The notes under the pieces are model-generated. The model was not told the DNA's origin. It saw nothing but the letters and a program-made list of their open reading frames with translations, and did not search any database. Source: Plasmopara viticola (taxonomy: Eukaryota > Oomycota > Peronosporomycetes > Peronosporales > Peronosporaceae). From it: DNA of 64,000 nt. Position numbers and translations under genes: made by a program. The stretch is from the NCBI GenBank assembly GCA_001695595.3, contig MBPM02000024.1, positions 310,001 to 374,000 of the forward strand, written 5' to 3'. This document shows positions 43,262-56,430 of the stretch, one piece after another. Each line of letters opens with the position of its first letter. Within the stretch, counting starts at the first letter, position 1.

Positions 43262-45270
43262 TTACATTGTCTGCTCGCACAATCGGCATGTTCGCGAATA
43301 ATGGCCCGTATCTTTGCAGATACGGAATCTTCGACGATATGGCGCTACGGCACTCTCAACGCGCTTGACTGCTGAGGGAAGACGCCGTGTTGATGCTGAC
43401 CTCCCTCGTCCTTGAATCTGAACAGGATCGGCCACTACTCCTATTGTGGGTAGGGCCTCTAGATTCTTCACGATCATTTGCAGTCTATGAGCAGAAAGCT
43501 CATTAATGCACTGCCTCATAATTGAATTCAGCACGTCTTGGATTGCTCGAAGCTCTCTTATGACCGCTGACTGAGGTATTGGGGCTGAAAGTCATCGAAG
43601 TCAGTAAACTCTGGGAGGAGCCCAACGTTTCCTGAATTGATGCTTGCAAGGATGCCCCAGATTTGAGATGAAAAGGCTCTGCATCCTTCGCCGTCAACAG
43701 ACTCGGTGTTGCGTAAGTCGTATTGCTTCTTTGCACGAAGTAGTCTTTTTCTGGAAATCTTACCTATGACATTTGCGAAGAGGGGCCAAGTCGCATGTTG
43801 GATGTCTTCGAGCTGTTTAATGCAAGCAAGATTGACAGCTGAGTTCACCGTTAACACATAACCTGTATCGCCCAGAATTGAAGTTTCGATACAAGAATGA
43901 CATGAAGGGTGCAAAATTAACACCGCCGTAAACTATACCAGAGGAATGTTGAATTCATTTTTTGAGTGCCGCATAAGCGCTCTCAACTCGCGACGTGTTG
44001 TTGTGTCCGAGATGTCTAACTCCATGCATCCAAACATCAACAGACTGTTCCCAGTGCAAACGCCACGTTGTTTCCAAGTAATGCATTACGTGTAGCGGGA
44101 CCATATCGCGCAGCGTACCGAGTTGTGTCTCGTATTTTTCCGCAGATTTTGCGCGGACCAGCTGATTGCATTCTTGTATAAAACGCGCAAGATCCTCTCG
44201 TGAAAAAGATTGTCGATGTTTGGCAAAACTATTTTTGTTGATATACCAGCGGCATAACAACGCTTTGCTTTGTGGATATATGTCTCTGAACGCCGTCATG
44301 AGAGCAAGTTCTCGGTCCGTATTGAAAATGGTCTATCTATCCATTCCTCCCATATCATCCAACAACATCTTAAACTTGGATATTGCTCAAAAATAAGATC
44401 TGGTCGTCTAATCGCCGAAAAAATAGTAACAAAGCGCGAAGGACTGTTGCGTTGCTGTGATGCCGACTACGTGCAGCAGTGGCAATCGAAACCTTGTATT
44501 GGACACTGATTAGCTTCAAGTAATAAAGTAAGAAAATATTGCATTTCTTTGCGTACCTGTTTGTTTTGTACGTGGCATCAAGTATCCAAATCTTCCCGCG
44601 ACTGTAGCGTCGGCAGAGTTCCTTTGCAGCAGGCAAAACGATAAATAGGTGAGCCAGTCTATTTTCATTGTTTATATAGACATGGTACGTAGTTGGGGAG
44701 GTTTGCAACTCGTCAAGAAGAGCCTCCAAAGATGTGCACCCGGCAAGGGTCTCGTTTCGAGCTCTTGCTTGTACGTTGGCTATATCTTGCCTGGTTACGT
44801 GCAATTCAGCGTTGGATTGGCGAAACGACGCCATCATCCGCAGGGGACGCACCCCAGCGGCGGACAAAGCAAATACTGACTTCTTTTCTGCTTTAGCAAG
44901 GTGATGACCTTGCGGATGCGCGCCGCGGTGGGAGAAAGGTAGATGGTTATGGCTTGCGTCTTTTATCTGTAATATGCCAAAACGGACTCAACTTTGTTCA
45001 GACTTCCCGCAGAACGGCCGATAATGGACAATTCGTTTTGCTGCTGAAAGGACGACGCGTTGCTGGATTGGTCGAATCAGTCTGCTTCGGCACCCATACG
45101 CCAGACCGCGAACACTGCAGACAAAGTGTTGTGACTGCTCCAGCTTTATCTTTTTTAGTTTTTTCAACGACAATCTCATATCCAAAGGCCTGTGCTTGCA
45201 ATTGAAACGTGGTCTTGGCCTGTCTAATCGTTGCATAGGTCATTCCGATTGAAGATGGTAACATGTTCAT
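43262..45270 (-). pseudogene. MULE transposase, broken
   Basis: In order on the minus strand: a FAR1/WRKY-GCM1-like N-terminal piece (45270-44998, FQLQAQAFGYEIVVEKTKKD then CLQCSRSGVW). The MULE catalytic domain start follows (44867-44370, GKIWILDATYKTNRY). A C-terminal part comes next (44299-43955, with LGHNNTSRVESAYAALKK). A degenerate SWIM-like stretch follows (43923-43558, CRAFSSQIWGI). Last is a basic tail with a damaged zinc knuckle (43534-43262, FRICKDTGHYSRTC, first Cys missing). The pieces lie in all three frames. Confidence 0.8.
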
Positions 45271-45492
45271 GGTCTCAAAAGCGAAAGAGTGATCTTAGGA
45301 GAGGGCAAGTGTATGAGAGAGTGTGAGTGTGAATGTGAGGAATGTAGCGTTCTGTGGATGGTGAAGTAAACTGCTAAAAGAGGTTAAAAGAAAAGTGGCG
45401 TCACGAACCCTAAAAAACAAGCCCAAGTTTTAGCCAATCAGTAGTATATTTTGGGAGATGGAGGGGGATGGCTAACGCGGCTCAATATTTCA

Positions 45493-46142
45493 ATCATGTG
45501 CCTAGATAAAAAAATTATTACAATTTGTTTATACACTTAGCGACTCAGCAAGTAGCTTAAATTCCAAACTTAATTTTTTTGTTCGTAAATCGAATTTTAG
45601 TGATTAATTTGTTGAATATCGATTTGATGGATGCTAGCTTTTTCCTCTTGATGCAATCAGATACAGTGTACTTGTCGTGTGATGACTTGACCACGCAGCA
45701 GCAGAAATATTTTCAATTTTCCGTTAAGCGACCCTTATATATCAATTTATTTAGGGAGCTGCTAACCAGCCACCCCTTTTCGTTATCCAGCCCCCCATAA
45801 ATCTGAAGCGTTTGTTGCACGCATTATAGGCATTGATTTTCCGTCGCTTTCTTTCAAACGTGGACACTCTAGGGTTTAAAAATAATCTGCTTGATCTCTT
45901 AGTACTTATTGGATTGCTTGTTCATGCCAAATTAATATTGTGAAGCTGCTTTGAGAAACGATGATCCGTCGCGATCGTTATCAAATTATCAGCTTCCATA
46001 CATGCAAAGTCTTTTGCATTGCGTATATTCTACAGAACATTTAAATCCATGGTGATTGCTCCAGTGAATCATATAACACTATATAGCTTAGGGGTACCGC
46101 GTCAAGGAAGTGGGGGCTGGTTAGCGGCCCCCTTTAACTATT
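45493..46142. other. Intergenic, between MULE and SINE-like element
   Basis: AT-rich with no recognised gene or repeat. Confidence 0.45.
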
Positions 46143-46501
46143 ACATTTCTGCTCTTGTATTGTATTGTATTCTATTACGTTATCGCGTTGCCAAGTTATG
46201 CACGTGCTAGGCTCGGTCTGGCTAGTCCACGGCATAGAGTGGTGTCCGCATACGTCGGGTCTCGTTCGGCGGGCAGTGCAGCCAGACCCGAGGTCGTGAG
46301 GGTCTTCCATTACTTTGTTTAGCTCTGACTTGGTAAGAGCCCAGGTGGCGCCCTGGTGCTGGAAACCGTTGCGTCGAGGGTGAGACTCGTTAGAGACCTG
46401 CAGATGCCCGAGAGCACCTGCCCGAAGCGCGCGAGCATTTAACCCCTCGCGCTTAAAAGGAGGGCATCCCCCCAACCTTTTTCGAAACATTTCTGCTCTT
46501 G
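46143..46501 (-). mobile_element. SINE-like retroposon with 15-bp flanking repeats
   Basis: A GC-rich block of about 330 bp (46158-46486) sits in AT-rich sequence between two exact copies of ACATTTCTGCTCTTG (46143-46157, 46487-46501). On the minus strand it ends in a simple tail of AATAC repeats next to the flanking repeat, as 3' ends of SINEs and LINEs do. The flank length is typical of LINE-driven target-primed insertion. No convincing Pol III A or B box could be read, so it could also be a truncated LINE end or a retroposed RNA. A 118-aa minus-strand ORF inside it is probably fortuitous. Confidence 0.6.
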
Positions 46502-49500
46502 CTTATAAATTTATGAGCAGTAAAAGTTACCCTGCAATGTGGACAGATATTGTATCTCTTTTTATAGACAACTCGATATTAAATCGATTAAGTCATCAGA
46601 AGCACCATTGCTTATGGCTTCTTTTGATGACACGCCAGCATTCGATACAAAATTTAGCTATATTTAACAGTCATTTACCAGTAATGCTTATTTATACTCA
46701 GTGATAGAAAGGTACGGGCTCTTCAAGCTTTACACTGAACCGGTTTGGGCATTACAAAGCAGAGATGGCTGCTTGACTAAGCCGAGTCCCAAGAAGGTTG
46801 ATTTGGCTTTCAAAGACACCTCTAAAATGAAATCGTTTTATGTGCATATGGCTGCATCTGCAACAGAAGCAGCGCCTACCGCAAATGATAATCCTGCGCC
46901 GTAAACTACGAGTTATTTTTGATTCTCCCGCTATGTAGAGTAAGACATGACTCTGAGATGGACGTTTACTCCACCGCGACGGAGAGCGCACGTCTAAAGT
47001 CTCTTTCACCGGTGGTCTGCAAATACCTCTATTTTCAGGCCATAAAATAATATGGAACGCCCCAAGCGCTCTATTGAACCCTCACCCGGCTCTTCGCCTG
47101 CTAAGCAGCAAAAAATCACAGGATATTGATGCCGTTGTCAAAGTAACTTTGTCGCTTAAAACTACTTCAAATTTATAAGACTTATCACCAGACATAGCAA
47201 CCGTGAGAAACGACGCAATCAAGGAGATGTATGGTTACTAGCGTCCAAAACCCGACGTATGATGCTCTTGTTGATGAGAACATCGGGACTAGAAGAAAGC
47301 GAGAGAAGTCAATGACAAAAGCAGCAAAAAAGGGTCTAGTTGCCGAAACACTTACGCAGGTGCGAAGGGCTATATGTCTCACTCATCACCACACTATGAC
47401 GTTCTCCACTCACTTTTCAACAACGGGTTCAGCAAAACGCAAGGAGATTCGAGAAGTACTATATAATCGACGCATGCCATTCCGCCAAGCTCAATGCTCC
47501 TCCGTTTGGCAAGCTGCGAATGCTCTCTCAGGGCCACACCTCAAGATGTATGTATGAAATGAGCTTGGCTATGACGAGCTATATTCATCGCTTTTCCTCA
47601 TGGCTATATACGTGCGCTTTAATTACCACTTGATTGTTAACTCGAGGTTATAAAACGGAAGATAAGAGGGGCTTGGGCCCAGTGTGGGTATACACTTTGG
47701 TAGTATCACCACCAACGGTGAGACGTAAGATCGGGTGAACATAGAATGTATCAACCCAAAAGCCATTCGCAAATCACATAGAATGAAAAACTTTATGACA
47801 GGGAGTTTTGTTGATCTACTAAACTGATTTCGATTCACTTGGGCGAATCTCGGCTGACAATAACCAAGTTAGGTTCTAATAGCATGAGATGTAAGCGCGA
47901 TTGACATTTCACCCCTGCCGTTCCCCAGCTGCGGCTGACTCAGGTATAAAATGCTCGTTGCTTACGAGTTCGGTTGTGCTAGTTCTTAAACATTCCTGTT
48001 GGAAGTGGTCCAGCACTTTCGCAAGCTCTGATTATCTAAATAAGTGAATCATCGCATAATGAGCTGTTGGAGCTTTTAGCTCTGCCTCTGTTTAGTAACG
48101 CACTGCATCTAAAAGTGCCACTGGTCTTGACGGCGAAGAAGCGTCGGAAAAGGCAGCTACCGTCTTAGACTTGTGCTTTCTCTAAAAGTCTATGCAGCTC
48201 CTGCACGATCGAATCCATATGCTTAAGTTTGATTCCGAGGTTGGCTCTTGTTGTCGGACCGCGGCTTCATCAAGGCAACCCGATGAAGAGCTGGGCGTCT
48301 CTGGTCATGTGACATAAGAGATCCACAGTTGCGTCGACTGCCGTGCAAAGTCCTATAAATGCGTCGTGTAGCCGCGCCATTTTGTAGTAATTCCTAATGT
48401 GGGCGACTGCTTAAAGCACACAACTTTATGGGTGTGCGCTCCCTAAAAACAATAGCTTATACGACGGTGGTCATGGGCACAGTACATTCACCCGTATATC
48501 TCTTACCAGAATGGGTAAGCGCGGGAGCAGCGCCTCGAAGTAGTGCTGGGGGTTATCAGCATTTAACTAACCTCGTAGTTCTAATTGGTGTAATAAAAAT
48601 AAGACACTTTCTTGAAACTTGGTGCGCTGACGTCAACATGAGAGATTCGATGTAGCTGTAGCTTATAAATATCAAATTTATTCACTCTTAGGTAAGATTA
48701 TAGCGCCCAACAACCCATTGTCCCTTTTGAGCCAGAAGATTAAGCTATTTCTTTGATATACACCTTAATAAAACTTTTCCTTTATCTTGGGCGGACAAAT
48801 TTGCATCCCAAGTCTTGCTGAGGATGTTGCACAGACTTTCGTAAAGCCTAATCTTTTGTCTTAGAGAAATACGATTTGTATGTTAGAGCAGTAAGCAATC
48901 CTTATTCTAAGCTTCTCCACCACTTTTCGAAGGAGCAGCTATGCTTCGAAGAGCTACCGGAATGCTAAAGTACTTCGGCTTGTTTACCGAAAGGGTGTGA
49001 ATTACGCTTATTGGTGATGTGTTCACGACAAATTATCGGCCTATAAACGTGACACCTTGGTACACATGATGCACATAAAGCACACAATTAATTTCGCCGC
49101 CCGTTTACTTTAAAATGGCCTGCTATTGATATCAGTAGACAATTATAATAGTCTGATCAGCGTTTGTCAAAATGCAGCCGTAAAACGCGAGCCCCTATTC
49201 GATACATCTGTCCGAAAGGCCATGGGTTTGAATACTGTATACTTGATTCCCCTTATTAACTTTTACTGACCGAACGCAGGTGAAGCGGCACTATGCTCGT
49301 ATTGTCCTTTATCTCTATCAAGCCAACGGCAAAGTTTCAGCCTATAAGCTTATAGCAATTAGTCAGTACTAGCAGGCTTTATCTAGGAGTTGTTGTGGTA
49401 GCCGCGAGTTCAACCTTCTGGATAGTCTCACGAATCTATACATACTTGGTCACCCGCTTGGACATGTAAAGCCACCAATGTATTGTACAAATAAAAAATA

Positions 49501-49930
49501 TTTTTTTGGCCGAGCCGATCATTAATTGAGGAAACATGTGCCACCAGAAGGACGTCATACCTTAGGCTTGTGGTTAAATTTTTGGCTGATTGTAACGATT
49601 GCGCTAAATGAAAGCCTGCCAAAGTCAGTGTTCTTACCGAAGCACTTTTGCGCAAGCTAGAATGTGTGCTGGTTCACATCAGCAGAATGAAGAGATACTG
49701 ACAGAAGGATTTGTCAGGCATTCCGAGCAGATGCCAATCCAAATACTAGAGTGCCATCCTTTATCATAGGCGATGTTGCCAGAGTACAGTGATTAACGCT
49801 TCGATAGCAGTCACGCTGTAATGAGTGGACAAACAGTTTTCCTCAATAATGAATAAATTTGATAACTGAACCTGAGTTAGTTCTCCGAGCGCCAAAAGCC
49901 TATCATACTTAAGGAAATTGGCTTACGCAT
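46502..49930. other. Gene-free AT-rich stretch
   Basis: Only short ORFs in conflicting frames. A 25-codon frame at 47052 (MERPKRSIEPSPGSSPAKQQ) and an ORF at 47231-47557 (lysine-rich, KREKSMTKAAKKGL) could be parts of one broken transposon-encoded protein, but no domain was recognised. Confidence 0.45.
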
Positions 49931-50635
49931 GGCCATCTTGATAATGTGCGGTCAAAATGAATCACGAAAACGCATTGACCCCCGTAGATGCCCTTTGAAC
50001 TTCACCACTGCTAAATAATTTGTAATCATGAGCGGAATAATCTGTCTGGAAGCCCTAAGCTTTCTTGACTGAAATCAGATTACTCACTCATGTGGAGATG
50101 CAACAACGCGCAACCGCATAGTTGAAAGCTCATAACAGAGCAAGCGGCTATCTCGTCGGTCAAAGCCAGAGTAGTTAGCGGCTAAAGGATTCATTAATGT
50201 GAATAGCTACACCCTAGTGCTGACCCTTTAATATTTTTTGTGTTTCATCAATAAATCGGACAAAGGCTTAGCATGACCTTCATGCTGGCTAGACTTCTGC
50301 ACTTCTCATAAAAAGTCAGAGCATAGCGTGATTGCGTCAGGCAAAGTTGTCATTAGTATGTATCGTTTATTGAGCTTAGTAACCTCAAAATCATGCCTTA
50401 AATGGCTTGATTTAGCTTCTAAAGCAGTATAACTTTCATCAATGCGGCAATAAATCAATACATATTCAAAACTATCCATCTGGAAGCCAGAAAACGCGCG
50501 GTCAAAGCGTTGGACGCCGCCGGGACGTCCAATCACTCTTGTAGCCCCACTTACTACTCTCATAAAATGCGGCTGTGCGTGCTTACCGCAGTGAAGTATT
50601 ACTAAATATGTTCTGGATTTATTGTGCATTATACC
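49931..50635 (-). mobile_element. Decayed Ty3/gypsy RT-RNase H remnant
   Basis: On the minus strand, PGGVQRFDRAFSGFQMDSFE and YVLIYC correspond to the RT stretch before and at the YxDD box (usual: PGVFQRVMDRVLSGFQW..VLVYLDD). Downstream, TDYSAHDYKLFS and, in a shifted frame, VKFKGHLRGQ and FVIHFDRTL correspond to the RNase H segment with the HDKELLA motif. The usual catalytic residues are lost and stops intervene. Confidence 0.5.
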
Positions 50636-53600
50636 ACGTAAGTCCGGACATATTTTTATGCCACACGTTCGATCTTGAAACGATAGAAGCTTTGCGCTGA
50701 TAAGCTAAGTGAATGCATGAGCTAGTCGCCACAATTTATTCGATTTTTTTGAAGAGATTGACTTTCGCTTCAAGCCATTCATGATTTTTTCAGTAAAGAA
50801 GACATCAATAAGTACGCACCGCTCTGGTGAAGTATTTCGTATTTGGTATAGGTCAATTTTGCGTCTAATTTTTTTATATCCATTTGGATCTTGAAGATGG
50901 GTTTTCGAACACCGAGTCTAATTCCTTACTTCATGAAGAACTGAAAGATCATTCGGTACATCTGAGCTGATCAGAGATCCAATACAATTTCATCGAAAAC
51001 AAAGATTGTATATGTACTTTTAAGGCTCGCTTTATAAATCACTACATCTGTAATAGATCTGACATTTAGCTCAGTAAGCATCCCTGCAGCTCTGAGTACT
51101 TAAGGTTTTGTAACTTTGACGACTCTCTTTCGATTAGAGCATTTCTGCAGTGACCCAGCGACTAGTACAACCAAGAGTTAACCTTCTCAAGTCGCTTGTG
51201 ACACCTAGATATGCATTCGCATTGTGTCTTCGTTTTCTTTGTATACGTTTGTGTCATCCACTCTTATAATACTTTGGGTTTCATTCTTAAACCTGTGTCA
51301 CCCACTGGGTCTTACAAGCCTATGTCGTCTTCTCGTGGATTCGTTACCGGTACTACATTATCGCCCTGTAGAACTATGTTGTTAATATGGCTTGCGCATC
51401 CATGCTCCAATTGCAAAGCTTTTCTCACCGCAGTTGGTGGTCGACGCGTGAGCCCATGTTCCCAATTGTGGCTCGCGGACCTACGATACCCACTTGCGAA
51501 GCTTTATATGAATGCTGTAGAAAATCCGGTAGCACAGCTAGGATTTTTGCAGGCAATGACACTATATTATTTACCGATAGCGTTTTGTTAACTACATGCA
51601 ATATGCTATTGGGAGCGTCTTTGGCGGTCATACTTCCAGCAAAGCTTAAGCACTCATACATGAAGGATTTCGAGACGTTGTCACTTTTGCCTTCATGCAG
51701 ATATTTGGGCTTTAGTTATCTTCCGCAGTTTTCTCGGGCATTTTTTGCTTCGACTCCGTTTAAGGTGATCGTTAAAACAATAAAGTGGTCAGCATTTATA
51801 GCTTTTCCTGACAGTCAATCTAGTATGTTTGTCGCCCATGGCATGTTCAAAAACAAGCCATACTTGTTAATATGAAAGTTAAATAATAGTTTTGCGCTAT
51901 TAAATTTACCAGATTTTCTAGCCAGATCTATTTTGGCCCTCACTAAGTCCAGAGCCGTCTCATTAGTTGAGCCAAAAGTGAATTTTTGAATGATTTTCTC
52001 TCCCTTAGAGCATCGACCAGCTGATTCCGGGAACCACAATCATTTGCCGGTGCACCTCCTTTTTTGGCGCGCCTGTGCCAAATTGGTTCAAATCATTTAT
52101 AACTTCGTATTCTTGCGTGCAAAAACTAGCAGTCCATCGCTCCTGATTCCTTCTTCGAGAGCTGACGAGCTTACATAACTAAGCTTATATTATGCCACAC
52201 TCATCATTGAAGCTTTCCTCTTCTCCAAACGGGTACGTAGCATTTCCTTGTTACCATCGCATTCCCGATTGAGAGAGCACAGCTTCTGACAGCGATATTT
52301 CAGAGCCTCTGGGCGAGGATACGAGTTACCTCGTCGGCTTCGTTAGGAATATGCACGAAAAAAATGTATGCTGCTGATAAGCTGATAGCGACTTTATTTC
52401 CAGAGCGCTCAGACAATTGTAAAAACAAATCGGAGCAGCGCTTAAGCATGAAAACATTTATGCTTCCGAAAAAAGTCGAGCTTGCATATTAATAAAGTCT
52501 AGCTTACGAGTGATCAACATTGTGTAAAACCGTTCGTCGGTATATATGTCGCACTGTACACTTGCGTTGAAGGATATAAATTAATCATTTGACCCGTCTC
52601 ACCCGCTTCTCGAGCAGGCTCAACCACTTGGGTTTTTCCGCCGATGTTGATTCTTTGTATGTATGTGATGAAAGATGGCACAATTTTCTGCAGTGTTGTC
52701 AGTCCAATATCAGACTTTTTTATGTTATTTTATTCCTTGTATTTGTTAGCAGCTGCTCTTGATGCCCGCAGCTAGGTTTATTGGTACTTAAATTCATAGC
52801 GCTGATAACATTACCAACACCTTAGAAAGATGCTAATTAGACAGTCAAAAAAAATCTTAATTTGACCATAGCAGTTTTAGCAGCCACGACGTAACTTCTT
52901 TATACTTTAAAGACAAACCGGCCCTTGTAATTACTCAATCGAGCTTCAAATTAGAGTTTGCTATCAGCAGATCTGCGATAGTTTTCTTATGGGCCACCTG
53001 TGATGATGCTTAATTTTTACAATTTGAAAATGTAATGATCCTACTCATGTCTAAGGTGAGTTCCATTACATCTTACGAGGTAATTTTATCTACCTCTGCG
53101 AGATTATCGTCCAGGTCATTAGCTAAGGCATATAACTCGCTCTCCGCAACACACCGAAGGCGCGAGTGGCAGCAATAGCTACGCGCGGCGCAATACATCT
53201 CAAAAAGTAAGGTTATGCATGAAGCAGTACGCGTGAGTAACATGAACAATATTTTTAACGCAACGTATGAGCGACAGCAAGTCGGCTACGTCGGACACAG
53301 TAAGCGTAGAAAGTCGACAGAGGAAATCTTTGCAATACGAAGCGTATACGCCATTATTGGCATGTCCGAAACTTTGTGTCGCATTTTGACTTATATTACA
53401 TCAAAATCTTGTCATCAGGTGGAGACTAAGTGCTCAGGTATTGCGTAAAGCTTTTACGTTTTTAGACCGTGGTCTCTGTATTGTTATCAAATTTACTTTC
53501 GTTTTTTATTGGATGTAAGCAGACGTTAGGTAGTCCGTCAATAAGCCAATCACTTGATTTGTAAATAGTTTGTAATGTTGCTATTTATGTAAGCTTGGAG

Positions 53601-55600
53601 GCATCACCCATCTCTAGAAGGGCACTATTGTACCGAAAGAGCATACTAAAAGAGAAAAATCGAAAGTGAGACCCGACAGCATAGGTGATAAGACTCAGCA
53701 GAGAAGACGACGGCAGAAATGCTAACCCAGGCAATTGCAGCTGAAACACCAAGCGACATTTTAGCCAAAATGGAGCAGCTTCGGAATCGTCGACGACAAA
53801 GATGACCCAAGCGCAACAGCGACACCGTTGTCGCCGCCGACAAGGAATCCATAGTGGAAGTAATAGATTCGGTCAGCTGCAGTGAGTCGTCAATGCAATC
53901 GCTCTAGCATCACGTATGGTGACATCGGGTCATGCGTGCTATATAATTTGCATATAGGATGCTTTAGGCGCTATGCACTACCACTACTGGCGGTTTCAGA
54001 TATGCACAATTAGCCAATTGTTGGTGCGTATCACGAATTGCTTAAGCAAATTTAGGGCGCATTCATTCAGCGTTATAACTCTCTAAGCAAATCCGGAGAC
54101 AATTACTTCGGCTGGCTAGCATTTCGCAAAAAGCTGCTTGCCGAGCACCCATTCGGCAAGCTGCGACTGGAAGCCTTAATCAACTCATGCATATACATTA
54201 TTTGTTGCGTCAAATTGGTTAAGTTTTACACCTATGACCTGCTCTACATAAACGGATCGAGACGCACAAAAGTTAAAGAAGCTGCTTTGCGAATTTGAAA
54301 AGGAATATAAATGACACTGCGCTCGATCACGTTTGTTAGGTCATTTATGTCGAAGATCATCTCTGACAAATCGATCCGCACACACATGCACCGCGAGTGA
54401 ACTTGCGGTCATTCTGAATTACTTTTTGCAATTACGAGCGCTATCCATATTTTTGGAGCGATGGCACAACAAGGCTTTAACGCATGCTCGTCAAAGGAGA
54501 AAATTGGATCTTATAATCGGTGCGGCCGGGATAGTGCATTTTGAAACGGTGCAGCACTTATTATAGTACGTGTGGTGCGCTCAAAAATTCAGCGCGAGTC
54601 ATCGTTTAAGTCAATCGACGGCGAAAAACCAGTATGGCGTCAAACCTGCCAAAATTATGCAGAAGAGGCGCCAAACATTTTGCTGAAAAATAAAAGGAAA
54701 TTGTTTGGAACGGCGAGCGTACTCAGGCAATCGAGGCGACGGTAACTGAGCTGCGCCTGGTGGAGTGCGAATTGTAAAGCTGTCGTTGCCAGTGGACGAG
54801 CCAAATCTTCGGTCTGTCAAAGGCGAGCTCCTGCGAATTACGAGGGCGTGATCTTTTTGTGCGGCAAGCTTATCGACCGGCATCCTTGTTGTACGCGCTG
54901 CTGGAGCCCTTGACAACAGTAAAGGATGATAACGCAAAAGCTACCTGACGCTACACATCGGCGGCCGTAGCGATGCATTTATGTTTAGCATATAGGTATC
55001 TCTTGTAACAACTTTAGCAGTCTTGGATAGTCTTTTTGCACCACGATTTGTTGATGGCAAAGGTCAAAGATGATAATGACTCCAATGCTTTTGCTACCAT
55101 GCTTGTAGTTCTAATTTGCAGTGAGCTGCAGTGCGCTCTGTACAAATTGGGCGGTCGACCGACGAAGCACTATTCGATAAAAGATTTTGTGTCGACGTGC
55201 CTCGCCAGGGATTAAGCGCGTAATTGGCCGCGTGTGCTCATGACAAATGAGCGTACGACTTTCCTTGATTGCGACAGAGTATGTTTTGCGAAGGTGGCTT
55301 TAATTTGGCCTTACTGACAGCGTACGCTGCACCTGGCTTTGCCATCATATAAGCTACAAAATGCCTAGTCAAACTCCCATTAAATACATATTTGAAATTT
55401 CTCGGCAAACCCATGAGAGCAATAAGATCTCATTAATGTCTTCTTTTCTGTAATAGCTGGCGTGGCATTTAACTATTTTGCACTCGTCACCCATTTTAAT
55501 GGTACACAGAGAAGCGACTAGCTGCTTATAATAAAAAGTATAGCGCTACAATACCTACACAGATACCTCGTTATAGGAAGGGAGTGTTCCTTAGTAACTT
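50636..55600. other. Gene-free stretch with unassigned ORFs
   Basis: The longest frame (51387-51875, +, 162 aa) contains RIFAGNDTILFTDSVLL and overlaps another ORF of 126 aa (51211-51591). Neither is recognised. A broken frame at about 53.72-53.86 kb (+) starts MLTQAIAAETPSDILAKMEQ with helical, basic sequence. These may be old gene or transposon fragments. Confidence 0.4.
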
Positions 55601-56430
55601 GCCCTGGTAGAAATTATAGGCCTCGATGGCTGTGTAAGCAATCATGAGTTTTCTGCCTAACTCGGGAAAATCAAACCCGTTTAGGCTTGAACAACACTAC
55701 TTATTTGAAAGAAAATCTGATGTGTTCGAAGCTAGTCAACTATTTGTGCATGGCTATGCAGACCATGCGAAGCCTCGATCCGATTTTTATGACGCGACAT
55801 TAAAAATGTATAAGCGCCATCAGGAAGACTTACGTAAAAATACTTATGAAAGCACACGATACACCAACAAATGATCATTTGGTTTGAAGAGAACACATAT
55901 CGGTCGATACAACATTATGGTGGTCTTGCATGTACAAGTGGATGGCCAAGTACATGAGCACCAAACGAATTCTACTGATGGGTCAACATTGCGGCTACGC
56001 TATAGACCGGCGGACTGTTCAAAGCAATAAGTTCTTTAGCATGCCATAAGTTATGCGCCGCCTTAGCATAATGATACATTTTAACCCATTTCATTAGGTA
56101 TAACTCAAGCGAGCAGCAGGGCTATTTATGGATGCAATCTTAGAGGATTATACCTTCCCGAACATAATATGTTGTTTAAAGAACCTGCTTAACCGTTGCA
56201 ATTTTTGCGAACGCTGCTCCAGCTATGTGGAACACATTCGTAATTGACCTCAGTAAACCATCCGCAGGCAAACGGTCAAATTGAAAGAGTCAATCGTCTG
56301 CTTACACACTGCGCAGTATGTGCGTCGAAGCGCTACATTTTAGGACCGATTACCCATACATGGAAAAATTTGTACTCAGCAATGCGGATCAAGCATCTTT
56401 GCCTTTTACGTTCTTGTATGTAGAATAGCC
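55601..56430 (+). mobile_element. Decayed Ty3/gypsy integrase remnant
   Basis: HPQANGQIERVNRLLTH at 56257-56310 matches the integrase catalytic-Glu segment (HPQADGQTERVNRVL). Shifted frames then give TDYPYMEKFVLSNADQASLP, compare the usual FAINNADHASLGFTPFYVN. An ORF at 55644-55874 upstream (76 aa, polar) was not recognised. Confidence 0.6.

Larger units (their letters stand above)
42752..45483 (-). mobile_element. Mutator-like DNA transposon (MULE), 2.7 kb, with terminal inverted repeats
   Basis: Both ends begin GAGCCGCGTTA. Inside, the ends share CCCCCAT, CTACTGATTGGCTAAAACT, GGGCTTG and CGTGACGCCAC in inverted order. The flanks are AATATTTTC (42743-42751) and AATATTTCA (45484-45492), an imperfect 9-bp target duplication as expected for MULEs. 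A broken transposase is encoded on the minus strand. Several frameshifts mean it cannot move by itself. Confidence 0.85.

Noticed and set aside
46134..46490. 118-aa minus-strand ORF
   Set aside because: It coincides with the SINE-like element and runs through its tail into the flanking repeat, so it is not a gene.
51387..51875. Possible GPI ethanolamine-phosphate transferase (FAGNDTILF resembles the GDDTW motif)
   Set aside because: No other motif of that family follows, so the resemblance is too short.
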